In this document: in pieces, positions 1-5,990 of the stretch
How the letters are laid out: each line of letters opens with the position of its first letter
Position numbering within the stretch: position 1 is the first letter of the stretch
DNA from: Clostridiales bacterium
GTDB taxonomy: Bacteria > Bacillota > Clostridia > Oscillospirales > CAG-272
Assembly: GCA_004554105.1 (NCBI GenBank)
Contig: SFNW01000076.1
Location: forward strand, 1 to 8,876
Reading direction: 5' to 3'
Length of the DNA stretch: 8,876 bases
Translations under genes and position numbers: made by a program
The notes under the pieces: generated by a model
Database searches by the model: none
What the model saw: the letters and a program-made list of their open reading frames with translations, nothing else
Told to the model about the DNA's origin: nothing

Positions 1-1144
1 CGGCAAGCGAAGCCGTTTCTTCGACGACCTCCAACGTTTCCTCATCCTCGACCGTATAAGTGAAATCAGCCGTTGGCGCGATTCCGTTTGCTTCAATATA
101 TGCGTTGTACCCGCCGACGATGTTTGCGGCGGCACCGTATTCTTCCGCCGCTTCGCCGTAGGCGGAAGAGCCGATACCGAACAGATGCCAGCCGTCGCCG
201 AACAGCCCGTCGTTTGCCCAATCGGTCGCCGCCGAGCCTACGGTAACCATCGAAATGTAGTAAACGAGAAACATTACAACCGCAAAAATCGGCAGTCCGA
301 GCCATCGGTTTGTGACGACCTTATCAATTTTGTCGGAGGTCGTCAGCTTTCCTGCGCTTTTCTTTTTATAACACGCCTTGATGATTGAGCCGATGAAAAT
401 GTACCGTTCGTTGGTGATAATTGATTCCGCGTCATCGTCCAGTTCCTTTTCGGCGCGCTGAATGTCCGCCTCGATATGGGCAAGCGCGGTCTCGTCGATT
501 TTCAATGCGTCAAGCACCTTGCCGTCCCGCTCGAAAATTTTGATTGCATACCAGCGCTGCTGCTCTTCCGGAAGTTCGTGCACCGCCGCCTCCTCGATAT
601 GCGCTATCGCGTGCTCGACCGCGCCCGAGAAGGTGTGCATCGGCACGGTCTTTCCGTGCTTTGCCGCACCGATTGCCGCCTCGGCAGCCTCGGCGACGCC
701 CGTTTCTTTCAGTGCCGAAATTTCGACCACCTTGCAGCCGAGCCGCTCCGAAAGAATTGCGGTGTCGATTTTGTCGCCGCTCTTTCGCACGACGTCCATC
801 ATATTGATTGCAACAACGACCGGAATCCCAAGTTCGGTAAGCTGCGTCGTCAAATACAGATTTCTTTCCAGATTCGTACCGTCAACAATGTTTAAAATGA
901 CGTCGGGGCGTTCCCCGATTAAATAGTTTCGCGCGACGACTTCTTCCGGCGTATAGGGAGAAAGCGAATAAATCCCGGGAAGGTCGGTAATGACAATGCC
1001 GTCGTGCTTCTTCAGCCTGCCTTCCTTTTTCTCTACCGTCACACCGGGCCAGTTGCCTACAAACTGATTTGAGCCGGTCAGCGCGTTAAACAGCGTTGTT
1101 TTGCCGCTGTTCGGGTTACCCGCAAGGGCAATTCTGAGTTCCAT
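1..1144 (-). CDS. feoB: Ferrous iron transport protein B (FeoB), 3' end missing
   Basis: FeoB is the inner-membrane Fe2+ permease with a cytosolic N-terminal GTPase. The 381 codons present hold the whole G domain: G1 GNPNSGKT at residues 9-16, the G2 region GNWPGVTVE with Thr36, G3 DLPG at 54-57, G4 NMMD at 114-117 and G5 SA at 143-144. A helical GDI domain follows to about residue 275. The conserved entry TNRWLGLPIF then leads into the first membrane helix, followed by a long acidic outer loop (residues about 310-381) before the sequence leaves the window. Gate and core helices are therefore not visible. The ATG is supported by AGAGAGG (1155-1161) 10 nt upstream. It is the last visible gene of the feoA-feoA-feoB operon, separated from feoA by a small hairpin and a DtxR-like palindrome. 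Identification is secure; only the unseen C-terminus is uncertain. Confidence 0.97.
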   Translation of the reverse strand, partial: MELRIALAGNPNSGKTTLFNALTGSNQFVGNWPGVTVEKKEGRLKKHDGIVITDLPGIYSLSPYTPEEVVARNYLIGERPDVILNIVDGTNLERNLYLTTQLTELGIPVVVAINMMDVVRKSGDKIDTAILSERLGCKVVEISALKETGVAEAAEAAIGAAKHGKTVPMHTFSGAVEHAIAHIEEAAVHELPEEQQRWYAIKIFERDGKVLDALKIDETALAHIEADIQRAEKELDDDAESIITNERYIFIGSIIKACYKKKSAGKLTTSDKIDKVVTNRWLGLPIFAVVMFLVYYISMVTVGSAATDWANDGLFGDGWHLFGIGSSAYGEAAEEYGAAANIVGGYNAYIEANGIAPTADFTYTVEDEETLEVVEETASLA

Positions 1145-1167
1145 GTTCGGAAAACCTCTCTTTCTGC

Positions 1168-1183
1168 GTTAGTCGATGCTAAC
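1168..1183 (-). promoter_or_regulatory. DtxR-family-like operator ahead of feoB (site 3)
   Basis: The minus-strand sequence GTTAGCATCGACTAAC is a dyad with perfect 5-bp arms (GTTAG/CTAAC). It shares the half GTTAGCAT with two sites in front of the first feoA. It ends 23 nt before the feoB ATG, just upstream of the ribosome site. The arms resemble the TTAG...CTAA arms of DtxR/IdeR-type metal-repressor boxes, so binding by an Fe2+- or Mn2+-responsive repressor is inferred. No regulator gene is in the window. Confidence 0.6.
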
Positions 1184-1194
1184 TCAAATGTCTG

Positions 1195-1215
1195 AAAAAA
1201 TCGGGGCTTTCCCCG
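1195..1215 (-). terminator. Terminator-like hairpin between feoA and feoB
   Basis: On the minus strand CGGGG-AAAG-CCCCG (1215-1202) is followed by A and six T (1200-1195). It begins 12 nt after the second feoA stop codon. A 5-bp all-GC stem with a 4-nt loop and U tract fits a short intrinsic terminator or partial attenuator. The stem is short, so some read-through into feoB is likely. Confidence 0.5.
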
Positions 1216-1227
1216 TTGTGTCCGCTT

Positions 1228-1449
1228 TTATTCGATCTCAATCATCTCTGCGTCCGCTTTTCTGAGCGACAGCTCATAGCCGCGGACCGTCAGTTCAATC
1301 GGGTCGCCGAGCGGTGCGACCTTGCGGACAGTCACCTCGACGCCCTTGGTCAGTCCCATATCCATGATGCGGCGTTTTGTCGCGCCTTCACCGTGGAGTT
1401 TGACAACCTTGACGCAGTCCCCGATTTTCGCCTGCTTCAGTGTTTTCAC
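1228..1449 (-). CDS. feoA: FeoA-family protein (second of two)
   Basis: This is a small cytosolic SH3-like protein that works with FeoB, probably as a partner or regulator of the transporter. At 73 residues it is the usual FeoA length. Classic FeoA signatures are present: KRRIMDMGLTKG in the first half, then VRKVAPLGDPIEL and RGYELSLRK, ending in a short acidic strand. I chose the GTG start because AGGAGG (1458-1463) lies 8 nt before it and the FeoA fold begins right there. The in-frame ATG at 1482 has no such site, and longer starts run into the preceding feoA. The gap to that gene is 49 nt. Downstream lies a terminator-like hairpin and then feoB. Identification is firm; the exact start is slightly less so. 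Confidence 0.94.
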   Translation of the reverse strand: MKTLKQAKIGDCVKVVKLHGEGATKRRIMDMGLTKGVEVTVRKVAPLGDPIELTVRGYELSLRKADAEMIEIE

Positions 1450-1457
1450 AGTCGTTT

Positions 1458-1463
1458 CCTCCT
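1458..1463 (-). promoter_or_regulatory. Ribosome binding site that sets the GTG start of feoA
   Basis: A perfect AGGAGG on the minus strand lies 8 nt before the GTG at 1449. It decides against the longer in-frame ATG readings. Confidence 0.8.
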
Positions 1464-1498
1464 TCTCAGTATATATTGTCATGACGTTTGGTGCGGCG

Positions 1499-1711
1499 TC
1501 AGACCATGATTTTTCGCGCCATTTCTTCGCTGACGGCAACGCGCGATTCCTTAACATTCACGATGACGTTGCCGGCAAGTGCCGACACAACCGTCACACG
1601 CCCGCCGACGACAAATCCGAGATTTTCGAGATGAAGTCTCACCTCGGGACTCCCGCCGATGCGTTTAATCGTATTCTCCTCCCCCGGAGCTGCAAGACTA
1701 AGCGGCAGCAT
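1499..1711 (-). CDS. feoA: FeoA-family protein (first of two, operon-leading)
   Basis: A 70-residue FeoA-domain protein, the first gene of the feo operon. The pattern IKRIGGSPEVRLHLENLGF, then GGRVTVVSALAGNVIVNVKESRVAVSEE and a closing RKIMV, is typical of the divergent FeoA that precedes a canonical feoA in Clostridia. It lacks the DMGLTKG/GDPIE signature of its downstream partner, so the two copies are not a recent duplication. The ATG has an AGAGGG-like site about 8 nt upstream. The 5' leader from the promoter carries two DtxR-like palindromes. The family role is accessory to FeoB-driven Fe2+ uptake; any specific role for this copy is unknown. Confidence 0.9.
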   Translation of the reverse strand: MLPLSLAAPGEENTIKRIGGSPEVRLHLENLGFVVGGRVTVVSALAGNVIVNVKESRVAVSEEMARKIMV

Positions 1712-1730
1712 ATTCTTTCCCTCTTTCTGA

Positions 1731-1746
1731 ATTAGCGTATGCTAAC
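1731..1746 (-). promoter_or_regulatory. DtxR-family-like operator in the feo leader (site 2)
   Basis: The minus-strand sequence GTTAGCATACGCTAAT has arms TTAGC/GCTAA around a 4-bp centre. It lies in the 5' leader of the first feoA, about 19 nt before its ATG, and shares GTTAGCAT with sites 1 and 3. Confidence 0.55.
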
Positions 1747-1762
1747 TCTTTGCCTAAAAATT

Positions 1763-1780
1763 GGTTAGTCCATGCTAACC
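1763..1780 (-). promoter_or_regulatory. DtxR-family-like operator at the feo start site (site 1)
   Basis: The minus-strand sequence GGTTAGCATGGACTAACC has perfect 6-bp arms (GGTTAG/CTAACC). It starts 7 nt downstream of the -10 box, so it covers the predicted transcription start and first 20 bases. A repressor bound here would block initiation. A metal-responsive DtxR-type repressor is the likely ligand by resemblance and by gene context. Confidence 0.65.
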
Positions 1781-1787
1781 GGCAATT

Positions 1788-1816
1788 ATTCTAACGCAAA
1801 GGCATGAAAAAGTCAA
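1788..1816 (-). promoter_or_regulatory. Sigma-A promoter of the feo operon
   Basis: Minus strand: -35 TTGACT (1816-1811), a 17-bp spacer, and -10 TAGAAT (1793-1788). Both boxes are near consensus with ideal spacing. Transcription should start near 1781, directly at operator site 1. Confidence 0.8.
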
Positions 1817-1915
1817 GGGCTTTTGTGAAAAAAAGCCGATTTTGCGAAAAAATAGGCTTTTTGACGTTAAAATTGCATTGAGCAACACAAAGATATATGG
1901 ATATTTCCGTATTTC
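1817..1915. other. AT-rich divergent intergenic region between feo and ktr
   Basis: This stretch lies between the -35 boxes of the two divergent promoters. It holds A/T tracts and three alternating arms, GGCTTTT (1818), AAAAGCC (1831) and GGCTTTTT (1855), that could pair in two exclusive ways. Neither predicted transcript crosses it, so it more likely reflects upstream A-tract DNA. I see no ORF or riboswitch in it. Confidence 0.5.
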
Positions 1916-1944
1916 TTGCATTTCGCGGTACTTTGTGCTAAACT
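1916..1944 (+). promoter_or_regulatory. Sigma-A promoter of the ktrBA unit
   Basis: -35 TTGCAT (1916-1921), a 17-bp spacer, and -10 TAAACT (1939-1944) followed by an AT-rich stretch. The predicted start near 1951 leaves a leader of about 45 nt, too short for the c-di-AMP (ydaO) riboswitch that often precedes potassium transporter genes in Firmicutes. Confidence 0.65.
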
Positions 1945-1968
1945 ATTATATATTGTTTTTTCGAGCAA

Positions 1969-1982
1969 CCGCCTTTCGGCGG
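1969..1982 (+). promoter_or_regulatory. GC hairpin overlapping the ktrB ribosome site
   Basis: CCGCC-TTTC-GGCGG forms a 5-bp GC stem. Its 3' arm takes in the first two G of GGAG (1981-1984), the best ribosome site before the ktrB ATG at 1996. Folding could lower translation; this is inference from the sequence only. Confidence 0.4.
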
Positions 1983-1995
1983 AGAAAGAGACACT

Positions 1996-3294
1996 ATGCA
2001 CGTCATACTGAAACGAATGTCGCCCGCGCGCATTATTGCGCTGGGCTTTGCTCTCGTCATTTTGCTCGGCTCGGGGCTTCTCATGCTTCCCTGCTGTTTG
2101 CGCGACGGGGTGCAGCTCTCTTATATTGACGCGCTCTACACCTCGACGAGTGCGGTCTGCGTCACGGGGCTGATTGTCATCGACCCCGGCGACACCTTTT
2201 CACCGCTCGGGCAAGCCGTAATGGCATTGCTGATTCAGATCGGCGGTCTCGGCGTGGCAACCATCGGCGCGGGCATCATTCTCGCCGTCGGCAAGCGTAT
2301 GGACATAAAAAGCCGCACGATTATGAAAGAGGCGGGCAACCTCAGTTCGGGGCGCGGCATCGTCACCTTCGTCCGCAGTATTTTTATGACGACCGCCATT
2401 ATCGAATTGCTCGGTGCGCTCCTCAGCCTCCCTGTTTTCGTACGCGACTATCCGCTCGGCAAAGCCATCGGCATCAGCCTGTTTCACTCGATTGCCGCGT
2501 TCAACAATTCGGGCTTTGATATTTTCGGCGGTATGCAAAGTCTGACCGCATACCGCGATGATGTTCTGCTCAATCTTGTGACCTGCTTACTCATCTTTTT
2601 CGGCGGCATCGGCTTCCTTGTCATTCGCGAGCTGTGGACAAAAAAATGCAGTTGGAAGAAGCTCTCGATGCACGCGAAAGTCGTGCTTTCGGTCAGCCTT
2701 TGCCTGATTGCCGGCGGCACGGTTATTTTCAAGCTGACCGAGAATATCAGTTGGCTCGGCGCATTGTTTCAGAGCGTCACGGCGCGAACGGCGGGCTTTG
2801 CGACCTATCCGCTCGGCAGTTTTTCAAACGCGGGACTTCTTGCCATGATGATTTTGATGTTCATCGGCGCTTCAAGCGGCTCGACAGGCGGCGGTATCAA
2901 GACGAGCACGTTTTTCGCCCTCTTACAGGGCATTAAATCGGCGGCGACAAACAAGTCGGAAAAAGCGTTCCGCTATGCGCTGCCGAAAGACGCTTTCAAA
3001 AAAGCAGCAATCATCGCCCTGCTTTCCGTGGGCGTTATCGCGGCGGCAACCTTTCTGTTTATGGCATTTGAACCGACCGTTCCGTTCTCGGACGCGCTCT
3101 TTGAAATGGTCAGCGCATTCGGCACGGTCGGTCTGACGACCGGCATTACGCCGACCATCGGCACGGCAGCAAAGCTGCTTTCCATGGTCATCATGTATAT
3201 CGGCAGACTCGGACCGCTTACGGTGGCTACACTTTGGTACTTCTCGCGCGGCGAGCGTGTCCGCTTCCCCGAGGGAAATCTGTCAATCGGTTGA
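1996..3294 (+). CDS. ktrB: KtrB/TrkH-type potassium uptake channel subunit
   Basis: This is the membrane subunit of a Ktr-type K+ uptake system, a single chain of four M1-P-M2 repeats. All four selectivity-filter segments are present with their central glycine: VTGLIV near residue 58, NNSGFD near 173, RTAGFA near 267 and GTVGLT near 379. The third repeat is followed by GASSGSTGGGIKTST (291-305), the flexible intramembrane loop that gates KtrB/TrkH. The conserved arginine segment YIGRLGPLT is at 401-409. At 432 residues, without the extra N-terminal helices of TrkH, it fits KtrB better than TrkH. The start has GGAG 11 nt and AAAGAG 5 nt upstream. ktrA follows after 15 nt. Coupling to Na+ is known for some KtrB proteins but cannot be read here. 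Confidence 0.95.
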   Translation: MHVILKRMSPARIIALGFALVILLGSGLLMLPCCLRDGVQLSYIDALYTSTSAVCVTGLIVIDPGDTFSPLGQAVMALLIQIGGLGVATIGAGIILAVGKRMDIKSRTIMKEAGNLSSGRGIVTFVRSIFMTTAIIELLGALLSLPVFVRDYPLGKAIGISLFHSIAAFNNSGFDIFGGMQSLTAYRDDVLLNLVTCLLIFFGGIGFLVIRELWTKKCSWKKLSMHAKVVLSVSLCLIAGGTVIFKLTENISWLGALFQSVTARTAGFATYPLGSFSNAGLLAMMILMFIGASSGSTGGGIKTSTFFALLQGIKSAATNKSEKAFRYALPKDAFKKAAIIALLSVGVIAAATFLFMAFEPTVPFSDALFEMVSAFGTVGLTTGITPTIGTAAKLLSMVIMYIGRLGPLTVATLWYFSRGERVRFPEGNLSIG

Positions 3295-3309
3295 TTTTAG
3301 GAGGATATT

Positions 3310-3987
3310 ATGTTTCGGAGCAACAAAAACGAAAAACCGAGCTACGGCATTATCGGTCTCGGCAGATTCGGCTATGCCTTGGCTGAAGACCTTGCCGAAG
3401 CGGGGTACGACCTGGTCGTCCTTGACCGCGACGAGGAAAAAATTCGCGAAATCCGCGAATATACCGACAACGCATTTGTTGTCAGCAATCTCGAGAAAAA
3501 GACGCTGCTCGACACCGGCATTCAGAACTGCGACGTCGCGGTTGTCTGCATCGGCGAGCAGATGGATATTTCGATTCTCACCACGCTGAATCTTGTTTCG
3601 ATGAAGATTCCGACCGTCATCGCACGCGCGACCAGCGCGGAGCACGGCGTTATTCTCGAAAAGCTCGGCGCGGAAGTCGTCTACCCCGAGCGCGACATGG
3701 CAGTTCGCCTCGCCAGCCGGCTCGAGACCGCGCGAATGCTTGACTTTGTCCAACTCAGCGAAAAAATCAATGTCATGAAAATGCAGATTCCCACACAGGC
3801 AATCGGCAAAACCGTCATGGAGGTCAACTTCCGCGGTCGCTTTGACCTCAATATCATCGGCATCGAAAACAGCGGAACTGTGATTGAGGTTATCAAACCC
3901 GACTATGTCTTCCGCGAGGGCGACATTCTGTTCCTTTCGGGCAGCAAAGAGGGGCTTCTGCGTCTGAACGATTGGGCGGGCAAATAA
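3310..3987 (+). CDS. ktrA: KtrA, cytosolic RCK gating subunit of the K+ transporter
   Basis: KtrA forms a cytosolic ring under KtrB and controls its opening on binding ATP/ADP. The 225 residues divide into an N-terminal Rossmann (TrkA_N/RCK) domain at about 12-130 and a TrkA_C domain at about 140-220. The nucleotide loop GLGRFG is at 16-21, and an acidic residue closing the second strand (VLDRD, Asp39) would hold the ribose. The TrkA_C domain of KtrA proteins is a known c-di-AMP sensor in several Firmicutes; whether this one binds it cannot be seen. AGGAGG (3299-3304) lies 5 nt before the ATG. The 15-nt gap from ktrB indicates co-transcription. The length matches KtrA (about 220) and is half of the duplicated TrkA. 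Confidence 0.95.
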   Translation: MFRSNKNEKPSYGIIGLGRFGYALAEDLAEAGYDLVVLDRDEEKIREIREYTDNAFVVSNLEKKTLLDTGIQNCDVAVVCIGEQMDISILTTLNLVSMKIPTVIARATSAEHGVILEKLGAEVVYPERDMAVRLASRLETARMLDFVQLSEKINVMKMQIPTQAIGKTVMEVNFRGRFDLNIIGIENSGTVIEVIKPDYVFREGDILFLSGSKEGLLRLNDWAGK

Positions 3988-4122
3988 TTTCGGCTGTTTC
4001 ATTCGGTTTTTAGATTTTAAGACAATATTCGACCTCGCTTTTCCGTAAACTGAATAGAGAAAAACCGATTTCCCGCAATTTCCTTGCCCGCGGCGGGCGA
4101 TGTCTCAAAAGAAAGGATAATC
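3988..4122 (+). other. ktrA-pit gap with weak secondary structure
   Basis: I find no convincing terminator or promoter here; TAAACT at 4046-4051 has no matching -35. It contains a 9-bp inverted repeat (TCGGTTTTT 4003-4011 with AAAAACCGA 4061-4069) and a small GC hairpin, GCCCG-CGG-CGGGC (4086-4098), 13 nt before the pit ribosome site. Read-through from ktrBA into pit is possible. Confidence 0.35.
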
Positions 4123-5172
4123 ATGGCACTTACCGATTTTTTAAGTCAAATGCTGCAAAATCCCATGCTGCTGGTTTCCACCTTGCTCACGCTCGCCGTC
4201 ACGCTGGTCAACGGTTGGACCGACGCGCCGAACGCGATTGCGACCTGCGTTTCCACGCGAGCGATCGAAGTCAGAAAAGCCATCGTCATGGCGGCGGTTT
4301 TCAACTTCCTCGGTGTTTTCGTCATGACCTCGATCAACGCCTCGGTCGCCATGACCATTTACAACATGGTGGATTTCGGCGGCGATGCGCGGCTGTCGCT
4401 GATTGCGCTCTGCGCTGCCATGGCGGCAATCGTCATCTGGGCGACCGCCGCATGGTATTTCGGCATACCGACAAGCGAAAGCCACGCGCTGATTGCCGGT
4501 ATTTCGGGCGCGGCGGTTGCGATTCAGAACAGTTTTTCGGGCATCAACGGCGAAGAGTGGGTCAAGGTCATTTACGGCATTCTGCTCTCGACACTGCTCG
4601 GCTTTGTCTTCGGCTTTCTTTCCGCCAAGTTGACTGTCCTTCTTTTCCGCAACAAAAACCGCATGAAGTGCGAACGCTTTTTCTCGGGCGCACAGGTTGC
4701 GGGCGGTGCCGCCATGGCATTCATGCACGGTGCGCAGGACGGACAGAAGTTTATGGCGATTTTCCTGCTCGGCGCGGCGTTCGCGGGTGGGCAGTCCGAC
4801 ACAACGACCTTTACCGTGCCGATTTGGCTGATGATCGTCTGCTCGGTGGTCATGGGGCTCGGCACGTCCATCGGCGGCTATAAAATTATCAAATCGGTCG
4901 GCATGGATATGGTTAAATTGAAGCCGTATCAAGGCTTTGCCGCCGATTTTTCCGCAACGCTCTGCCTGTTGCTCTCCTCACTGACCGGCATTCCGGTCAG
5001 CACCACGCATACCAAAACCACGGCAATCATGGGCGTCGGTGCGGCGCGGCGAATCAGCAATGTCAACTGGAGCATCGTCAAGGATCTCGTCCTGACCTGG
5101 GTATGCACCTTCCCCGGCTGCGGCATTCTCGGTTTCCTCGTGGCAAAGCTGTTTTTGATACTGTTTGCATAA
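4123..5172 (+). CDS. pit: PiT-family low-affinity inorganic phosphate transporter
   Basis: PiT proteins import phosphate, as a neutral metal-phosphate complex with protons in bacteria, or with Na+ in some members. The 349 residues show the family's inverted duplication. The first half has NGWTDAPNAIAT at 30-41 and GIPTSESH at 114-121; the second half has MHGAQDGQK at 201-209 and GIPVSTTHT at 289-297. The D/N residues of the first and third and the GxPxSxxH loops are the known substrate and ion sites. About ten hydrophobic segments are visible, with a short central loop (NKNRMKCER, about 177-185), so this is the compact bacterial type. The ATG follows AAAGGA (4112-4117) by 5 nt; an in-frame TTG at 4084 has no ribosome site and adds a non-conserved tail. 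The DUF47 gene follows after 18 nt, a standard pairing. Confidence 0.95.
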   Translation: MALTDFLSQMLQNPMLLVSTLLTLAVTLVNGWTDAPNAIATCVSTRAIEVRKAIVMAAVFNFLGVFVMTSINASVAMTIYNMVDFGGDARLSLIALCAAMAAIVIWATAAWYFGIPTSESHALIAGISGAAVAIQNSFSGINGEEWVKVIYGILLSTLLGFVFGFLSAKLTVLLFRNKNRMKCERFFSGAQVAGGAAMAFMHGAQDGQKFMAIFLLGAAFAGGQSDTTTFTVPIWLMIVCSVVMGLGTSIGGYKIIKSVGMDMVKLKPYQGFAADFSATLCLLLSSLTGIPVSTTHTKTTAIMGVGAARRISNVNWSIVKDLVLTWVCTFPGCGILGFLVAKLFLILFA

Positions 5173-5190
5173 AAACAAGGAGAAATCATT

Positions 5191-5811
5191 ATGGCGAAGA
5201 ATAAAAACGACTATTTTAAACTGACCGAAAGTCAGGTAGAATTCTGCGTACAGGCGGCAGAACTGCTTGAAGAAATCCTGTCGACCTATTCCACGTCGAG
5301 CATTGACGCACAGCGCAACCGTATGCACGACATCGAGCACAAAGCGGACGAGATTCACCACGACATTCTCACGCGACTGTCCGCCGAGTTCATCACGCCG
5401 ATTGACCAGGAGGATATCGTCCGCTTGGTGCAAATCATTGACGATATTACCGACGCGCTCGACGAGGTCGTGCTGGAATGCTATATGTACCACATCGAAA
5501 CGCCGCCCGCCGACGCGTCTGCCATGGCGAAAATCGTCAGCCGCTGCGTCCGCGCACTTGCAGCGGCAATCGGCGAACTGAAAAACTTCAAGAAGCCGGA
5601 AAAACTCCGCACGCTGCTCATTGACGTCAACACAATCGAGGGCGAAGCCGACGCCGCGTACACGCTTGCCATTCACAAGCTGTTCGGCGCCGAGCGCGAC
5701 GCACGCACGCTGTTCGGAAGCAAGGCGATTTACGAGTCGCTGGAGGACTGCTGCGACCTCTGCGAGCATGCGGCAGACGTCATCGACCAAATCATTATCA
5801 AGAACACCTGA
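5191..5811 (+). CDS. DUF47 family PhoU-like protein, partner of the Pit transporter
   Basis: This 206-residue, all-helical cytosolic protein belongs to the DUF47/PhoU-divergent family encoded beside pit genes. Like PhoU it repeats a metal-binding E/DxxxD pattern: DIEHKADEIHHDI (47-59) in the first half and NTIEGEADAAY (147-157) in the second. FITPIDQEDI (68-76) and YESLEDCCDLCEHAADVID (181-199) are typical of the family. It probably modulates Pit activity or senses phosphate status; that is inferred from gene pairing. AAGGAG (5177-5182) lies 8 nt before the ATG and the pit stop is 18 nt upstream, so the two are co-translated from one mRNA. A strong terminator begins 46 nt after the stop. Confidence 0.93.
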   Translation: MAKNKNDYFKLTESQVEFCVQAAELLEEILSTYSTSSIDAQRNRMHDIEHKADEIHHDILTRLSAEFITPIDQEDIVRLVQIIDDITDALDEVVLECYMYHIETPPADASAMAKIVSRCVRALAAAIGELKNFKKPEKLRTLLIDVNTIEGEADAAYTLAIHKLFGAERDARTLFGSKAIYESLEDCCDLCEHAADVIDQIIIKNT

Positions 5812-5857
5812 ACCCATGTCGCAACAGAGAAGGCTTCAAATGAGCCCTTCCTCTTAC

Positions 5858-5896
5858 AAAAAGAAAAAACCGCGCTGTGCGCGGTTTTTTCTTTTT
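5858..5896. terminator. Bidirectional intrinsic terminator
   Basis: A perfect 18-bp stem (5858-5875 with 5879-5896) has a TGT loop. The core CCGCGC/GCGCGG is flanked by AAAAAGAAAAAA on one side and TTTTTTCTTTTT on the other, so each strand gives a GC hairpin followed by a U tract. It ends the ktr/pit unit on the plus strand and the tRNA unit on the minus strand. Its outermost base (5896) is also the final A of the encoded CCA of tRNA-Ala. Confidence 0.95.
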
Positions 5897-5971
5897 GGTG
5901 GAGACGGAGAGATTCGAACTCTTGACCTTACGGATGCGAACCGTACGCTCTCCCAACTGAGCTACGCCCCC
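5896..5971 (-). tRNA. tRNA-Ala (anticodon CGC)
   Basis: The minus strand gives a full 76-nt cloverleaf with CCA encoded. The acceptor stem GGGGGCG/CGTCTCC includes G3-U70, the main identity element for alanine. The D arm is GCTC...GAGC, and the anticodon stem TACGG/CCGTA holds loop TTCGCAT (5940-5934) with anticodon CGC, reading GCG codons. The T loop is TTCGAAT. The first T-stem pair (A49/C65) is a mismatch and G5-U68 is a second wobble pair. It lies 19 nt after tRNA-Leu. Confidence 0.93.
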
Positions 5972-5990
5972 ATTTTCAATTTTTCGCCGG

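Noticed and set aside
462..926. Plus-strand open frame of 154 codons within the feoB region
   Set aside because: It lies opposite the FeoB GTPase domain, whose motifs are all intact on the minus strand.
1450..1557. Longer N-terminus for the second FeoA
   Set aside because: It would overlap the preceding feoA and the extra residues are not FeoA-like; AGGAGG points to the GTG at 1449.
1818..1862. Alternating GGCTTTT/AAAAGCC arms as a riboswitch or attenuator
   Set aside because: They lie upstream of both divergent promoters, so neither predicted transcript includes them.
1945..1995. c-di-AMP (ydaO) riboswitch before ktrB
   Set aside because: The leader from the predicted start is only about 45 nt, far shorter than that riboswitch, and its conserved elements are not seen.
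3283..4002. 239-codon open frame on the minus strand opposite ktrA
   Set aside because: It mirrors ktrA over nearly its whole length, with low-complexity composition typical of a shadow frame.
4141..4932. 263-codon open frame on the minus strand opposite pit
   Set aside because: It is rich in H, R, D and N as expected from antisense reading of GC-rich membrane-protein codons, with no recognisable domain.
4978..5817. 279-codon open frame on the minus strand opposite the DUF47 gene and the end of pit
   Set aside because: It is antisense to two well-identified genes, has no ribosome site and its arginine/valine-rich product resembles no family. It arises from the codon bias of the real genes.
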